Positions 12,421-23,870 of a DNA stretch of 64,000 nt are shown in pieces. The DNA is from Eulemur rufifrons (taxonomy: Eukaryota > Chordata > Mammalia > Primates > Lemuridae): the NCBI RefSeq assembly GCF_041146395.1, contig NC_090989.1, positions 277,976,343-278,040,342 on the forward strand, in the 5' to 3' direction. The notes beneath the pieces were generated by a model that was not told the DNA's origin, did no database searches, and saw only the letters and a program-made list of their open reading frames with translations. A program made the position numbers and the translations under genes. Positions within the stretch are counted from its first letter, which is position 1. Every line of letters starts with the position of its first letter.

Positions 12421-13711
12421 GCTCTGCATTTAAAGGGTGCTTTAATGGAGCTAAACCATTCTGTTGGAATGGTTTCCTTAGAAAATACATTCATGTGTTG
12501 AGGTTAAAAAAAATACTACTTAAAAATATGTATGTGTTCGTTTCTAGAAGGTGAAAAAGAGCCTGGAAGAAAGAGTGGGTCCTCCCACCTGAGGTCCCCA
12601 GCCTACGAGTGGGCGGCTGTATGTGACGCTCAGCGTCGGGGCAGGGGTGCCCAGCGGCTGCAGGTGGTGCCTGCCCCACCTGTCAATCCTCTGCCTTCAT
12701 CAAGGCGACTGCAGCTTGGATTAAACTGCCCGTTTAGACCGTGCCTGCCTTCCAGAGGCCGTAGTCTCTCCTGGCGCATCGGACCTCAGCTCTGCTTTTC
12801 CTTCTGCGCTTACAGAGCCCCCGAGTCCCCAGCTCCCCGAGGAGTTGTTTGCTCACTGCAGACAGCGGGTGTGTGCACTGACCCCGTGGCCCTGGGACCA
12901 CCTAGGCACCTTCTGACTCACGTAGAAAAGTGACACTGAGTTGGATTTTATGTTTACCTTGAGCAAAATGCAGTTGGTCTCTGCCCCAAGCCATTAAATG
13001 TTTATAAATTTAAAAACAAACAAAAAAAATAAACGAAAACCAGCTCTTCAGAGGAGTGAGGGCGTTCTCGTCGGTGTGTTTGACTTTGTCCCGGGTGTGG
13101 AGCGTGGGGCAGCCGCCCTCCCGCCCTCTCCCTTGGTGTCCAGAGAACGGCCCTGGGCCTGCCCGAGGCGCAGCGCAGCACCCCAGGGCCAGACGCTGGT
13201 TGTGGAGAGGTGACGTGGGCCCCACAGTTAAGGTGGCAGCGACTGTCGGGTGTTCTGTGTAGAACCGGGGGCTCTGGGGGGAAGTCATGTGTGTTTGCGT
13301 GCGTGTGTGTCCAGATTGCCCACGCATATAGAACCTCAGAGAATGTCCTTCATTCTGAAGAGTGCAGCGTTGCTGACTGACCTCCCCTGTTCACCTCCTG
13401 ACACCCGGGGACAGTCTTCTCACGTTGCTTCAAGGGCTCTTTTCCAGGGGACGTGGAGCTTCCTGGACTCAGCTAGGGCCTCGCTTCAGGATCGAGCCTG
13501 TCTTGTGACGCCAGAGATGGCGCGCCAGGGAGAGCCAGGGTCTGGGGCCTGCTGAGTTAGCCCTCGGCAAACGTCGCGTCCGCCCCTCAGAAGCCTCTGG
13601 ATTGGGACTCGCGGTCTGTGGGTTGTGTGATGTCAGATGGCCGCTCCGACGCCTTTATGTGAAAGCAGGTAGAAGGGGGTCTGCCGTGGAGGGGCGTTGT
13701 CCCCTGGGCGG

Positions 13712-13935
13712 CAACAGTAATAGTTAGAACATGATAATGGCTAACAGTTATCGAGCAGTTAGTTTCTACCTAGGGCTTTATGTTTTTATCTCATTTAAAC
13801 TTCTTACCAGTCCAGGTATTATTATTTCCTTTCTTCTGCAGTTGAGGGAGAGAGGCTCCGAGACGTAAACCCGTGTCTGAAATCACACAGTCAAGGTGGG
13901 GCCCGATCCGCGCTCATCCCTGCTGCCCGTATGTA
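13712..13935 (-). repeat. MIR SINE, antisense
   Basis: 'TTATCTCATTTAAACTTCTT', 'GTATTATTATTTCCTTTCTT', 'GAGAGGCTCCGAGACG' and 'AAATCACACAGTCAAGG' follow the reversed MIR order. Confidence 0.8.
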
Positions 13936-14029
13936 GGGTCACAGCCACGCCCGCGTCGGCCGGGGGCTGCGGTTGCCGGCTGTGCTCGGTCCGCCCCCAG
14001 GGTGCCACCTCTTGTGGGGGGCGGGCTCT

Positions 14030-15100
14030 GGCTGTGGCTGATAAATCACTCCTTTTGGCTTATGAATAAACGACTTTGGGGATGTAGAAGGAAGGAAGTT
14101 GGCCCTGTGTAAACTCCATCGGAATGTCACTAAGCGGACAGCTCTGGAGGCATCTACAAATATCTTCCAAGGAATAACTCCAAAGTGAAATCCCCAGGAA
14201 AGCAGAACAGTCTCCGTGATTTGGTTTGCAAATGAGTTTTGAGAAATGGCCTTGAGATGTTGAGTCATTGGCACTTTTCCCACCACAAATTGTAAAGGAC
14301 TCTTGAAGCGCGGCAGGACGGGGGAGAAGGAAGGGCTGAGGCTGCCGGTTATTTACGGCGCCGAGCCGCGAGCAGGTACACAGAGGTAAAGGCCTCCCAC
14401 CATTCCGACTGCATTTAATTTTACTCCGAAAATGACTACCTGCCAATACGCCACACTGTTCACCTCACCTCTGCAAGTACTTTGCGGTACTGTTACTCGA
14501 GTTCACTTAACACCGCTTGACAACTTTCAGCAGATAACAATTGAGACGCTGGTAATGGAGGCTTTCTTCTTAATTTTACCTTTTTACCACATGACTTTAT
14601 GACTCTCTTTATCGAGCGTGTTGAAATTCATCCACATGTTGACTGGCTTCTGCTCATGGAGATGTCAGCGAGGGAGGGGGTGGCAGCCCTGAGCGGCTGT
14701 GGGGGCCCTGGGGCGACGGTGGTCCCGAGGCCAGAGCCCTGGGGAGCCGGTCAGCTCGGGTTTGCGCTGAGCCTGCGGAAGGGTGAGGGCGTGCGGAGGG
14801 GAGAATCAGGGAGGGGGTGGCTCTGGGGGCTGCCTTGGCACGTAAAATTACAGTTCCCACACGAGGGGAGGACGCGGGAGCTATCATCCCAGCCCGTTGC
14901 CAGGCAGAGTCCTACAGATTCATGGCAGAGCTGTCTGCGCAAGCAGGAATCCAATTTTATGTCCAAACAAATACAGCATGCAAATTGGACCGCTTCCCCA
15001 AGAATAGCAAAGACAGGTATTCGGGTCAGCTGGCAGAACAAGCCCGCCGCCCGCTTTTTCCCTCTTTAAAGTAGGGGGTGGGATTAATACAGTAGCAGAT
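14030..15100. other. AT-rich stretches, candidate conserved non-coding DNA
   Basis: Two repeat-free AT-rich parts (about 14030-14300 and 14410-14640), then a mixed part to 15070 that includes 'AATACAGCATGCAAATTGG', which contains a near-octamer ATGCAAAT. GC-rich unique sequence lies between. No exon seen. Confidence 0.35.
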
Positions 15101-15535
15101 TAGAGCTTTATTTGTTTAAACCCTGCAGAATCTGTAAGCATTCACAATCCTCTTGACTTGTAGTGCCTGATTGTAAAAAGAACAGTTGAATGAGCTCATT
15201 GTTTTCTGGTTTTTTTCTTTAATGTATTTTACAAACACTCTGGTGACAGGCCTGACACGCTGATTTCTATGTACTCGCACTTCAGTTTGGGATTACAGCA
15301 TTAATAACAGAGTTCCATGCATCATGCCATTTTTAAGCATGATCGTTATGATAAAGGGCATATACTTAATTACAGGCCTGCTTAATTACAGCTCTGCTGA
15401 AGCTCGTTTGTTTAGGAGAATGCTAATTGCGCCACGGAGCCCGCGGCACATCCTCGCTTTCATCTGCTGGATGCTGCTGGGTGCTGCGGATCAGCGTTTT
15501 GTTAAAAGTGCCATCAAAAATTAAAAAAAAAAAAA
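15100..15535. other. AT-rich block with paired TAATTA sites, candidate enhancer
   Basis: Repeat-free AT-rich DNA in which CTTAATTACAG occurs twice (15365-15375 and 15381-15391), starts 16 bp apart. More ATTA cores lie just upstream (GCATTAATAACAG at about 15298). TAATTA is the core site of LIM and paired-type homeodomain proteins. Enhancer activity is inferred. Confidence 0.45.
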
Positions 15536-15831
15536 TTTAAAAACCCAGAAGAAGAAGAAAACACTGGCCTGGTACTGAAAGAAGACCTGCCTGACACGTG
15601 GCTTTGGTGACAGCAGCGCCAGAGTGGGCTGACCAGCCCTCCCTACATTGTCTGACTCCGTTCCTTTCCGCCGTCACGGCGGCCTGCTGAGAGCTGCAGT
15701 GTCTCCTCACCTTACAGGCAGGGCAGCTCAGGCTCCGCGAGGGGCGGCGGCCTGCACACGGCCACACGTCTGCGCCTGCCGAGCTCCGGGCCTGTCCTTG
15801 CCGCCACGGCCCACCGCAGGCCAGCGCGAGC

Positions 15832-15960
15832 TGGACTGTGGGTTTGAGTCCTGGCTCCACCCAAGCCTCGTAACTCCTCTGAGCCTCAGTTCCCATAAAT
15901 ACAACTTGCAGACAGTCCTGTCGAGGCCTGAGTTATTTGATGCGTGCTCATGACCTTGTG
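15832..15960 (+). repeat. MIR SINE remnant
   Basis: 'GTGGGTTTGAGTCCTGGCTC' and 'CTCTGAGCCTCAGTTCCC' mark the MIR core. Confidence 0.7.
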
Positions 15961-17289
15961 TGTGGGCAGTATACGTGGTCTTCCTTTCCTTCTCCTTTGT
16001 AGAACTGGGCCAGCCGAGAATGTCTGTTACCTCCCAGGTTTGGGGGGCATTGTCACATCCCACTGAGAGCTGCAGGGCCTGGCGAGGCGGCTGTGCCCGG
16101 ACAGGCCACCTCCTGCTCCACTGAGGAAAGGGCAGGTCTTGCGACCGCAGACTGGGGGGCAGCACGAGGAGCCCCGTCCAAGCCCCAGGCCGAGTGGGAG
16201 GGCAGGTCGGGGTGAAAATGTGCACCCTGAGTGTGGCTCCGTGAGAGCAGGCCCCTCGTCCACGGCTCTGTCCCCAGCTCCTGGGACAGCGTGTCGGCCT
16301 GAGCGGGACTCAGCAGTAGACTGAACACGGAAACAGGTATCACGGTCTCTCAGCTCCAGAAGGCGGTGAAGACAGATGCCGGCTTTAGCTGGGGAAAAAG
16401 AAGGGAAGGGAGTAAACGTGGCGCCACAAGAAGCCAGGACGGAGATGGTTCATGATCACTTTTGGAACACGTCAAGAGTGTCTGCCATTGATTTTAAGAT
16501 ACATTTGCCGGATATATCTTTAAAATATGGAAAGGCAGCCCAGATAAGGAGAGTAGCAACGGGCATTATGGAATTAGGAGGGGTTTAGTGGTCCGACAGA
16601 TCAGCTTTCCACCCAACACTCGCCACGCCAGACCCCGAATTCGGCTGCCTGCCTGGGCCTTGCGGCCAGTGTTGCTCGGTCCCCCTCGTGCCGGGCAGGG
16701 GCAGCCTCGCTGCGTCTTCCCCAGAAGAAAGTGAGGTCTCCCCGCTGGACCGTGTGTGATCGGTTCAGCCCCCTTCCTGTGACAGGTCTGAAATGTGACT
16801 TGGTTCTGTTCCCCTTCGTGTCTTCTCCTGTCTGTACTTGGTCCCCCTTCCCCTGCACTGCACACACACCTGGCTCCACGCTGGGCTCTGGGGGTGCCAG
16901 GCAGGGGATAGGGGAGTAGAAATGGGCAGAATTGTGTCTTTCTGGGACATCAGACCTAGTGGCAGCTTCTCTTTCCTCGTGTGGTCTGGCTTTGGGGCCC
17001 CTCGCCATCCCGGCCTCCTTGGAGGGCCCCAGGGCAGCCCCCTGAGAGCACAGTCCCAGCACCGAGCGCCACACTCAAGCTCGGGGCAGACCAGGATGGG
17101 CGAGTCCTCCTCCTGGGCACCGAGACTGCAGAACCCTTACCTTGCGCTGGCACCCCCTTTTCCAAATAGTCAAATCGCATCAGCGACTTCACCACAACCA
17201 CGGCCTTTCTCCTGCCTCCTGCTGTTACTCCTCGTCTGTCAGTCCAGCTAATGCAGCTGGGCTTTAGACCCAAACTACAGGACTCTGCA

Positions 17290-17695
17290 CTGGCCTCTAG
17301 TAAACTCCATCCATTAAGTTTAGACCATGATCCCAACTTCTTGAGATCCTTATTGGATTCCACTCTGTTGTCCAGCTTATAGACCGTCCACCCGGGCTTC
17401 CCGTCAGCCACGTGCTGGATAAGCACACTACGCACAGCCTCATCTAAGTAACTGATAACGCCCCGGGCACCCTTCAGAGAGGTCACTCAGGGTTAACATC
17501 GGTCTATCAATCAGCTTCTGGAACGTGCAGGTAACCAGTTGTGGATCCTCCTAACCTTAACATTTCCAGCCACATTAATCCATCTTGTCTATGTGGATAA
17601 CATGAGAAATTTTGTCAAATGCTTTGCTGAAACCCACGTTCTTTCAGCCTGTCTTAATCTTCAATATACTAGATTTTTAAATATAAGTGAATTTG
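17290..17695 (-). repeat. CR1/L3-type LINE fragment, antisense
   Basis: The segment from 'AACCAGTTGTGGATCCTCC' (about 17532) through 'AACATGAGAAATTTTGTCAA' and 'ATGCTTTGCTGAAACCCACG' (to about 17638) follows the reverse strand of the reverse-transcriptase region of CR1-type LINEs. There the text reads roughly 'accagttntnnatccacct', then 'gggnaccatgtcaaaggc', then 'ttactgaagtcc'. The part 17290-17520 is probably the same element but less clear. Very old. Confidence 0.55.
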
Positions 17696-18209
17696 GTGGG
17701 CAGATCTCTGCTCAGTCAACTCTCGCGGGCTCCTGGTGGGACCCTGTTTGGAAATCCTCCCCGGGCTGGCCTGTGCAGGGCAGGACAAACTGACAGCCTC
17801 TGACCAGGGCGAGCCCCCTCCCTCCCCTCTCTCTGGTCCTCAGGACTCCCCAGCTCTCGGTTTCCAAGTGTGATCAGGTCTCTGCAGGTCACCTGACCAC
17901 CGTTTTAACACGCGAGCTCTCAAAACATACATCACATCCAGCACCTACCACCAGTGAGCGGGGGTTCTTCACCCCCAAACACTAATGAGGTCTCTGACAC
18001 CCGCAGGCAGGAAGCCGGGGAGGGAGGGGCAGTGGGTCTCCAGCCTGCCCTGTGCGCGGGGGCTTGGCGGTGGGCCCTGCGTCGGTCTGGTAGGCGGGAG
18101 AAGCCATGGAAGGGGCGGGCGTGTGAAAGGTGCCTACAGAGAGCTGAAAGTGACCGGGCTGTGGCAGACCGGGCCTCGGGAATGACAGGAGAGGTAAAGG
18201 AGGCTGTGC

Positions 18210-18310
18210 CCTCTAGGGCTTTGGGGTCACTGCTTCCCACCTGGGGGACCCCAGCAAGCTCCACCTTCTCCAGTCCTCTGCTTCCAGATCTGTAAAATGA
18301 TCAGAAATGA
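18210..18310 (+). repeat. MIR SINE remnant
   Basis: The short core includes a 'CTTCCAGATCTGTAAAATGA' tail. Weak elsewhere. Confidence 0.5.
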
Positions 18311-19649
18311 CACAAGTGCCCAGCCTGTCTCGGTGGCCTCAGGAAGGGCTCAGAAGTCAGAGTGCCGTGAGGGGTGAGCGTCGGCTCGCGGCTGGCATTG
18401 AGCAGAGGTGGTGGAGCTGGGGCTGGCAGGATCTGGCACGCCTCGGCCTGGGTACTGGGTGGGACTTGGTTCCGTCCCTCTCTAGAAGGCTTTGTGGCTT
18501 TTCAAGGGTCCTTTATTCATTGCTAAATTTTTTTCAGCTGTAAATGAGCATATACATGTAGGTGCTCAGATTTCACTTGTATGTTCGAATGCAGGATGTA
18601 TTGCGTAAGATCATTTTGGGCTTTTCCCCTGCCCTCCTTTCTGTTTTCACCCTCAGCCCCGTCTCCTCTGTGCAGTTCGCGGCAGGTGGCAGGGGCGCCT
18701 GTGATGGCAGGAGGCCTCTGACCGCAGGTGTCTCTGGGGATGCCCGGCGGCCGCGCTTTGGGCAGCAGCTTCCCGGAGGGGAGGAGGCATCCAGCGCAGC
18801 AGCTGGAGCCGGCTCTGCTCTGTCTTTCTCTTCGTACTGACCAGAGAAGGTCTCATTGTTTTCTTTCCTAAAACACAGTATGGACATAGCTTAAAACGAG
18901 CCATTTGACTCCTCTTGCCAGTCAGAGAGGTTTATCCCAGACTTTTCTTTCTGTAACTTCCCTCCCTCCTGCTCTGCGTCCTTCTGCTTCTGCTGCTCTT
19001 TAAGAGGACTGAAAGAAACTCTGCGCCGCTTAGATGCCTGAGTTGGGAAGACACTGGGGGAAGCGAAGAGTGTCGTTTCCTGGGGAGCCCACTGGCCACG
19101 GCTCCTATCCTGCTCACTCCATTTCTCCCTAAAACCACAACCTACCGCAAAACCACGGCCCTCGGGGTGAGGCCCCAGCCCCGACCGCTGGGCTGCAGGT
19201 CCCAGCACAGGCCCGTGGCCCCACTCACTCCTGACCCTGCTCAGACACTGGGAGAAGTCTCTGCCCACGTCTCAGCAGCCCCCGCGTGGCACCACGTGCT
19301 CACACTGTGAGTGCCCGCGTCACGTCTTGTCCAGTGTGACCCGCTCCTCCAGCGTGGCAAGGTTCCCTCCGCTCCGACGTTCACGGAAAGCACTCTCTGC
19401 AGAGCCACGCTCTGGGTCGTGTTTTTCTCTGTGTGCCCTTGGCAGTGATGCCCTGGGACAGGGTGGATTGGTTGGGGTGGCAGCCTGCAGAAAAGGAACT
19501 GCACCTCTGGACCCCCTGGTGTTTTCGGTCCTTGGGTCTCCATCCTACACCCTTGCTTCCTTGTCCTGTGAAAATTGAGCACACTGGCGCACCTTGAATC
19601 GAAGCCCCAGGACTGAGCAACCAGCAGTCAGCAAGGGGGACCCTCGCCC

Positions 19650-19830
19650 CCACCTACAGAGCACCCACTCTGCGCCCACGCCAGCCGGCACCCCACACCC
19701 GACACTTCTAACGCACAGCACTCCTTTCACGTAGGCGGTGCCATCCGCCTTTTAAAAGTAACTTCGGTTGTTCATCTGAAGTCATGGCCAGGATCCAAAC
19801 TCAGTCTGACTCCAAAACTACTCTTTCCTC
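19650..19830 (-). repeat. MIR SINE remnant, antisense
   Basis: 'GAAGTCATGGCCAGGATCC' and 'AAACTCAGTCTGACTCCAAA' match the reversed MIR end. Confidence 0.6.
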
Positions 19831-20049
19831 CAACTTACGCTTTCCCTCGAGCCCGCCGGCAGCTTAGAGAACGTCTGATGATCACGCTTTCTGCCCGCCT
19901 CCTTGCCGAGCCTCTGTCCTGCCAAGCCTCACCTGTGCTGGGTGTCAGCTGGCACCAGCCAGAGACTCATCCATACCCTGTGTGTTCGTCTTAGGTCACT
20001 GGACAGGGCAGTGTCTTCAATGCCATTTTCTTTTTTCTTTTTCTTGCAG

Positions 20050-20105
20050 CAATGGATGGTGTGCCTTTTATGATTTCAGAGAAGTTTTCCTGTGTTCCAG
20101 AAAGT
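20050..20105 (+). CDS. MVB12B: MVB12B, third-last coding exon (start of UMA domain)
   Basis: MVB12B is a subunit of ESCRT-I, which sorts ubiquitinated membrane proteins into multivesicular bodies at the endosome. This 56-nt exon follows a pyrimidine-rich tract and CAG (20047-20049) and ends at GTAAG (20106-20110). Its first two bases complete an alanine codon whose G lies in the previous exon, outside the window. It then reads MDGVPFMISEKFSCVPES, which matches my memory of human MVB12B from about residue 254. This is the start of the UMA domain, the segment that binds the rest of ESCRT-I. The exon enters in phase 1 and leaves in phase 0, in frame with the exon at 22591. I searched 1-20049 for the preceding residues (ending DYEYQHSNLYAIS in human) and did not find them, so the upstream intron exceeds 20 kb. 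MVB12A is the paralogue, but the next two exons are MVB12B-like. Confidence 0.93.
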
Positions 20106-22590
20106 GTAAGTTTTATGCATGATTGCCCTTCCTCTGCCACCCCAGCCTGACGTCCCTCCATCCTGGTTTCTGCAGCGCACGGGGCTGTCCAGGCGGCCCT
20201 CGCACTCCCCGGCCCTGCTGGACTCACACCTGCCTGCGTGGCCTCTCTCCCACTGGAGGTGACACCTGCGTCCACACCACTTCCTGAGGGCTGGAGTGGG
20301 TCTGCTCATCTCTGGCCCCTCCAGCTAGCACCTCACATGGCAGGAGCTTAAGGGGTGAGGGGAGAGTGGCTGAGGGGACAGGGAGAAGCGCGAGACAGGC
20401 TGGCAGCCAGCGCGGGTGCGGCCGAGCCTCTCCCAGGTCACTCGTGATGGTGAATAAACCGAACCTCGCTGGCTGTGAATGTTCTTTGTTTTCCAAGGCA
20501 GCTTGGTATGTTTTGTTCTTTCTTATTTAGCAGTGGCAGTTCCCCGCATGAAGGAGGCTGCCTGATTTTCCCCTTGTCATTGGTGCGTCCTGCGCTAACC
20601 GCACACCCTGCTCTGACTCGGAGGCCCCCGTGTGTGGGCACAGGGCCTCTAGCTGTGAGCTCCCACTCACGCCAGGCCAGCACTGACCCCAGGGCACACG
20701 TGAGCACATGTGCCCAGGCTGGGCCCCGAGCCATCATTAGTGGCAGGAGGGACTGAGTGAGATGGCCAGGCCTTAAGGCTGGACCCTGGACCGCATGAGG
20801 TGCCCGCCATTCACAGCATCGTGGGCTCTGCACTGGGCTGTGGGCGCCCCGGCACTCCTGGCGTCCTCGCTTAGCTGGCGCCTGTCCCCAAGGTGCCAGT
20901 GGCCCTCTCTCGGCTGTGCAGGCCCCATCCACACCGGCCCAGCAAACTCGTTTCTGGTTTTTGTCCTTTCTGCAGAAGTTTGCTTTGAGTAGCTAATAAA
21001 CGCGAAGGCCCCGGTTCAGGCACCAGCTAAAGAATCCTTCAGTGTTTTTCTTGGATCCAGCTTGAAACCACCCGGCTTGCGATTTGACCTGCTCTGTAGT
21101 TTCCATTTTCGTGAAATATAATAGGCCTCCTCTGAACCCTTCTAGTAAGCAGCTTAATCTTGAAAAATGCTCGTGACGTGACACGCAGAGCTTGAGTAAC
21201 TTCAGCCGACTCCACTCGGCCGCGTTGCCATGGAGATGCTGGCGCCTCTCCCGCCGTTCCCTGGGAGAGGCAGCTCTGTCCTGCTCACCAGCTCCAAATT
21301 GGGGAAGTTTAGTGGGGTAGTTAGAGCCTAATGATACAACAGCTGGACCTCTGCTGGATCCCGGGCAGGCGGCCGCACTCGCGCCACTCGGCTGGCAGCA
21401 CAAAGAGCCAAACTGCTCTGTGGCCACTGGCAGAGCAGCCCGGGAGCGGAGTGTCTGGTTCGGTGGCCCCGGCCCAAGATCGCCCTTGCGAATGTGCTGC
21501 TGCCGACTCAGCAAGTGCGGAAGGCCACGGACTCGGGCCAGGCCCGGCGCCCCGCAATTCCTGCTCTTCTCCCGTTCAGTGCGCAGCCTGGCCAGGGGGC
21601 CACCCCCGAGGCTCTTCCGCAGGCGAGGACATGAAGGGACTTAACCTGCTGCCGCATCTCGAGGAGGCGCGGAGCCCAGTGTTGAATCCAGTCCTGGGAC
21701 CCCCGCGCCAGTCTCGCAGGAAGGCTCCAGCCCTGCTCCCACCCCCGGGCTGCCCCAGTTCAGGACCGTGAAGGCCCTCAGGCCTCACCTGCTCATGCCA
21801 GGCTGCCAGGAGGCCAGGCTCGGGCCCCTCGCGGGGACACAGAACACTAAGGTGCCCACAAGGGACTCAGACCAGGGGCCTCACAGATTGGGCTCCCTCT
21901 GTCCCCAGGGTGTTTCAGCCCAGGCTTCACGGGCCTCCCGCTAATGGCCATTGCCGTGTGTATTTGATTTTTCATGCTGTGTGATGAAAAGCCACCATTT
22001 TCAAAGAAAGGTCCCCAGTCATCATGAAATTATAGAAGCTCTCATTAAAAAGAGATGTTATCATTTTTTACTACATGGATTTCTCAAATGGTAATTGGTG
22101 GGCAATTGTTTCATTCACCCGGCATTTGCAGAGGCTGGAATCCCCCAGCCCCTTCCCTGGATCCCGCAGAGTCCTGGACAAGAGACTCCTGCGATTCCTC
22201 AGACCCTCCGGCCGCCATATACGTGCAGCCATCAGGGCGCCTTGGGTACCCCCCAGCCCACAGCGTGGCACGGAAGAGCACACCTGGGTCTCTTTGGCAG
22301 CGGGAGGAGACAGGCAAGTGGGTGAGCCATGGGCACAGTCTTCCAGGAGCCCCGAGACCCCCCTGGCTGCCACGGACACGTGACTGAGCGGTGGCCCCAC
22401 AGCCTGTTGCCGCAGTGTGCTCTCCTTTCTCCTCCCTGTCCCCCGCTAACAACCAGAGTCACCAGACAGGCTTCCTGTGAAAAGGGGGTCCCACAGGGCG
22501 GTCTGAGGTTTCACGACTGTCACACATAAAAGCGAGTGTGAGGGAGCATGTTCCAGCCATCTGAGAGGGTGACTTGTTCTGTGTTTGCAG
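20106..22590 (+). other. MVB12B: MVB12B intron
   Basis: About 2.5 kb between two supported exons, GTAAG to CAG. Mostly GC-rich. A segment near 21224-21239 resembles an RFX X-box half (GTTGCCATGG). A short AT-rich block at about 21955-22115 could be conserved. No repeat was recognised with confidence. Confidence 0.9.
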
Positions 22591-22650
22591 ATGCAGCCCT
22601 TCGACCTCTTGGGGATCACCATCAAGTCCCTGGCAGAGATCGAGAAGGAG
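22591..22650 (+). CDS. MVB12B: MVB12B, second-last coding exon (UMA domain core)
   Basis: A 60-nt exon between a TTTGCAG acceptor (ends 22590) and a GTAAGG donor (from 22651). It translates without a stop to the 20 residues MQPFDLLGITIKSLAEIEKE. The FDLLGITIKSLAEIE block is the most recognisable part of the UMA (UBAP1-MVB12-associated) domain, through which MVB12 and UBAP1 subunits join the TSG101/VPS28/VPS37 core of ESCRT-I. The exon begins and ends in phase 0, so skipping it would remove exactly 20 residues and keep the frame. The intron before it is about 2.5 kb and the one after it about 15.7 kb. I see no disabling change. Confidence 0.95.
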
Positions 22651-23659
22651 GTAAGGGCCGCCCAGAGGGGGACCTAGGAAGGACAGGTGGGTGCCCGTCT
22701 TTCATGTCACTCGAAGTCACTTCGTGGGAAAAGCCACTCCCTTCTCACGTATTTATGGCGTCCAGTCAGATACGACCCACATCTCGTCGTCTCCACATCA
22801 ACAGGCTGTAGTGACAGATGGAGCCACCAGTCCTGCTTCATTTTAAGACATGTCTCAGCTTAGAGGAGGTGGAGGTTGGGGGACGGGCACAGGGTTGACT
22901 TTTCTTCCTGCTTTTGTTGCATTATTTGCCCCCAGGAGGGTTTGGGAAGTGCCGGCGCCTGTCGTGCGTTAGAGCAGGTGTCGGGCGCTGCCCGCGCTGC
23001 TCGATCCGCTCCGCCCCAGGCAGCCCGGGCCGGGTGGTGTGGACGTGTCCCAGGGAAAGGGAAGCCCAGGGCTGGAGTGCAGAGAACTCCGAGAGGGTGG
23101 ACTCCAGCTGGGGGGCAGACCTGCCGGTGTCCCCTGTTTTCGTGAGCCGGTGTCGGGGTGCGGGTCGTCTTTCATGCACGGCAGGTCGTTAAGCAGTCAC
23201 GTGCCAGAGCCAGCTCTCCTGCGAGACGAACATTTGTCTCAAAGATGGAAATGGTAGAACCATTTCAATATTCTCAGCTCCTTTGGGTTTTCTCTTGTGT
23301 ACCCAGCCAGCAGACGCGGGTTGCATTATTGAAAGATGGCTGAAATCAGGGAAAATTGAATCAATGTGGTACAACAAATTTCTAAACCTGTCATAGCAAA
23401 AACAAGACAAAAAAGTCCCCCTTTGTCTTAGATTTTCAGTAAATCATAAAAACCAAACCTGATTGTCATCTATAGATTTTTTTTTATATAACTTAGGAAA
23501 GAAATGGCTGGCTAGTGTATTAGAAACCGAGGTGTGTGTGGAATTTCTCATCTGCCTTTCCCAAAAGCAAGGGGGCTGCGGTGGCTCTGAGGGCTGTGGA
23601 CGCAGCCCATGCTTGCGGGGAAGGCCTCTGAGGGAGCCTCCAGCCGCAGGTGGCGAAGC

Positions 23660-23870
23660 AGGGCTGAGGTCACTGCACAGACGCCTGGACCAGCCCAGCT
23701 CCACCGCCAGCTGGGGGCAAGTCACACCCTCTCTGTTTAACCAGGGATAGCAACAGAAGCTGTCTCTTTGGGGTGTCTTGTGGATGCTGAATGAATATAT
23801 GTAGGAATAGCTGGCCGGCAGCAAGTGCCCCATCACTGGGTAAGGTGCAGCCACCCGAATGTCCAGCTCT
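23660..23870 (+). repeat. MIR SINE remnant
   Basis: 'CCAGCTGGGGGCAAGTCACA', 'CTCTCTGTTTAACCAGGG', 'GTGTCTTGTGGATGCTGAA' and 'GCAGCAAGTGCCCC' keep the MIR order. Confidence 0.65.

Larger units (their letters stand above)
1..20049 (+). other. MVB12B: MVB12B intron (5' end outside window)
   Basis: Intronic DNA upstream of the exon at 20050. Apart from the repeats and AT-rich blocks listed separately, 1-2190, 2326-3435, 3571-4660, 6500-7980, 12430-13710, 15961-17290 and 17700-19650 hold nothing I can name. They are mixed-composition unique sequence with no splice-bounded frame matching MVB12B. Another gene nested here cannot be excluded, but nothing supports one. Confidence 0.75.

Noticed and set aside
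1..20049. Earlier MVB12B exons or the NRON non-coding RNA
   Set aside because: I searched for the codons expected before ISAMDG and for other MVB12B segments and saw none. In human NRON lies further upstream in this gene, and nothing here matches it that I can recognise.
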